Part shown: positions 62,161 through 64,000 of the stretch, one piece after another
How positions within the stretch are numbered: position 1 is the stretch's first letter
Layout: every line of letters begins with the position of its first letter
Assembly (NCBI GenBank): GCA_014706295.1
Contig: JACSVZ010000001.1
Location: 44,736,383 to 44,800,382 of the forward strand
DNA length: 64,000 bases
From: Lycocorax pyrrhopterus obiensis
Taxonomy: Eukaryota > Chordata > Aves > Passeriformes > Paradisaeidae
Direction: 5' to 3'
Notes under the pieces: model-generated
The model's input: the letters and a program-made list of their open reading frames with translations, nothing else
What the model was told of the DNA's origin: nothing
Database searches by the model: none
Translations under genes and position numbers: made by a program

Positions 62161-63085
62161 GTAAATTTCTTACAGACACAAGAAAATAGGGTTTTGTTCC
62201 CTTAGAAACATCGCTTTCTAGTCTGATCACCTCTGTTCAGGCAAGGTACTTTCAAAACTGGAAAGTACAGAGAAATTCCACTTCTGATGAAGTGAGGAAT
62301 TAAACTAGTTTATATTTAAAGATTAAAACATCTTGACCTAGCAAATTAAATACTGTAGATAGATATGTTTATACAGTACAAATAGAGACTTCTCTATATT
62401 CTAAGTATTGTATGTTTTCATCGCATATTTCTCTATTGCATATTGCCTCATCAGTTTGCACAATCCCACAATCTCCTTCAGAATCCCATACCCATAGGAT
62501 TGCACCTTCATGTGTTGCAAAGTGCAGGTTTGCCCGCAGTTTCTTGATGGCCCATCAATTAGTGGGACTGAGGAGGTTTGTTTCTGGTTACATTTTGTTT
62601 ATGCTAACAGGTCAGGGTTTATGCCTCTGTGTGTTTCTTTCCCTTTCCTTATCTTCTCAATTTACAATTTAATATTTTGCATACCCTAATTTGTGCCACT
62701 GACCAGGTTTGTTCTTATCAAGACCTCCCTTGTTACATGTTGGCCAGAAACACTTAAAGGAGCAGACAATCTCCTACACCATACGTTTACTTATGCATAA
62801 ATCAGATTTAGCTTTTCTAGGGTTGGATTAATCCCATCTAGCTATAGTGACTACAGTGTGAATAACCACATTTGACCAAGGCTCATCTTTGTAGTTGATG
62901 TGGAGAAACCAGTAAATATTTATTGCAAATATTCTCTTCCATTGCCAACATCTCCTTTGAGCTGAACTGAATTGTACTCACACATTCATACAGCTCAGAT
63001 ACAGTCACAATTCAGCTGTCGAAATTTAGATGGGATGCATCAACCTTTCATGAAGAATCAATAATATTATTTTTTATATGCCGCA
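62161..63085. other. AT-rich unique DNA, no gene seen
   Basis: No gene was recognised. The 86-codon plus frame at 62,412-62,672 has no family motif. Confidence 0.5.
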
Positions 63086-63087
63086 AA

Positions 63088-63170
63088 AGTGTCCTGCGCA
63101 GGGCCAGGAGTTGGACTCAATGATCCCGCTGGGTTCTTTCCAATTCAGCATGTTCTGTGATTCTATGATA
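63088..63170 (+). mobile_element. CR1 LINE 3' end
   Basis: This is a short plus-strand CR1 terminus. GGACTCAATGATCCCGCTGG and TGTTCTGTGATTCTATGATA are diagnostic of the CR1 3' end. It is heavily 5'-truncated. Confidence 0.93.
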
Positions 63171-64000
63171 ACTCATCAGTTTTTGCATTTGTTAAAAAAT
63201 GAAGACAGAACCCTGAGTCTGTATATTTTAAGCAGGGCTTGTGATCTTTTCCCATAGTTAACTTAAAGTCAATATACAAGAAACATTTTGACATAAACTC
63301 AATAACATGTGCTTGATTGAATTGATAGAAACATGATTGTGTGTTTATGCTTAATCTGGACCACACCAGTACTGCTGTGCTAGCAGGTAGATATTAGGTA
63401 ATTTACAGGTTCATATTAATGATAGTGGATCTACCATACAGACAGAGACAGAATATCATTCATCAGTTCTGATTGCTGTAATGTGTCTTCCCCTCCTAGT
63501 TAATAATCAGGTCCATAGGGTGGCATTGGTATCTCATTCTTTTTACACTTCTGTGTCAGTTCTCCTCACCTACAAATTGTGAAATTCAAGGCTAAGATTA
63601 AATTGAATAGTGTTTGCAGGTATTTTCCATAGAATCATTCCATTCAAATGATTTTAGTAATCCAATTTATAATGTGGCTGCACAAAACCTTGAATCAAAA
63701 CACATGAAAAGGAATTGTTGTATGCTAATGGAAAGAAAGGCCCGTGATGGAAATTTCTTCAGGTGGCTTTGTTGTTAAAGTGTTTCAGTTAACTGTGTCT
63801 CAGCTGACACCTCTTACAAAAGATTTAGGCTCCATTTTTCCTCTGTAGGAACTATCAATTCTCAAGATAGCTTAAGACTTCAGAAATTCAACAAAAGCTT
63901 TTGAATAATTTCTGCTTGCAGCCTGATGCAGTTGTAGAAGTTATTCACTCTAGATGGGTCAGGGGCTAATTTTTTTCCTATTAGAAATATGCTGATTTCT
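63171..64000. other. AT-rich unique DNA to the window end, no gene seen
   Basis: No exon, RNA or transposon was recognised. The 67-codon minus frame at 63,163-63,366 is partly inside the CR1 end and looks random. Confidence 0.5.

Noticed and set aside
1..64000. CRISPR array, phage, operon or bacterial system
   Set aside because: No spaced direct repeats, dense coding or ribosome binding sites are present. CR1 and LTR content marks this as bird nuclear DNA.

Overview
The window reads as a gene-poor, AT-rich stretch of a bird nuclear genome, intergenic or deep intronic. The main evidence is a set of CR1 LINE fragments, several ending in the CR1-type 3' terminus related to ATTCTATGATTC, together with three solo LTRs and one nested LTR pair of endogenous-retrovirus type. 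No Alu, L1 or other mammalian signatures were seen. A songbird or related neoavian source is plausible but cannot be proved from this sequence.

I found no intact multi-exon gene, rRNA, tRNA, CRISPR array, or operon-like structure. Nearly all open reading frames over 60 codons are chance frames in AT-rich DNA or frames through transposons and simple repeats.

Layout. From 1 to 24.2 kb is mostly unique AT-rich DNA with CR1 pieces at 5.8-6.3 kb (minus), 9.9-10.5 kb (plus) and 20.3 kb (plus). A GC-rich block near 2.2-2.4 kb carries an RFX X-box-like motif. From 24.24 to 26.45 kb is the most unusual locus: a GC-rich, frameshifted gene relic. It has a tandem array of a 36-bp unit encoding a 12-residue Q-W-E-E motif, flanked by two diverged copies of a ~165-bp module. 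Helical and Pro/Ser-rich coding remnants follow, then a long GAA/GAC/GAT polypurine tract and an AT-rich minisatellite. I do not recognise the gene family.

From 26.45 to 64 kb is unique DNA broken by transposons. These are a CR1 at 32.55-33.73 kb, a solo LTR at 35,893-36,198 with a perfect 6-bp target duplication, and an internally deleted old CR1 at 38.3-39.4 kb. An LTR-like region lies at 42.0-43.3 kb. A nested pair follows: an LTR of the 35.9-kb family inserted between the polyadenylation signal and the U5-like end of a different LTR, at 45.1-45.9 kb. Further elements are a CR1 with readable reverse-transcriptase remnants at 47.6-48.7 kb, a solo ERVL-like LTR at 54,073-54,586 with a 5-bp target duplication, and smaller CR1 pieces at 54.9, 59.8, 61.2, 61.6 and 63.1 kb.

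Nothing here forms a pathway. The record is one of repeated retroelement insertion and decay plus one decayed repeat-rich gene. All identities and alignments were judged by eye.
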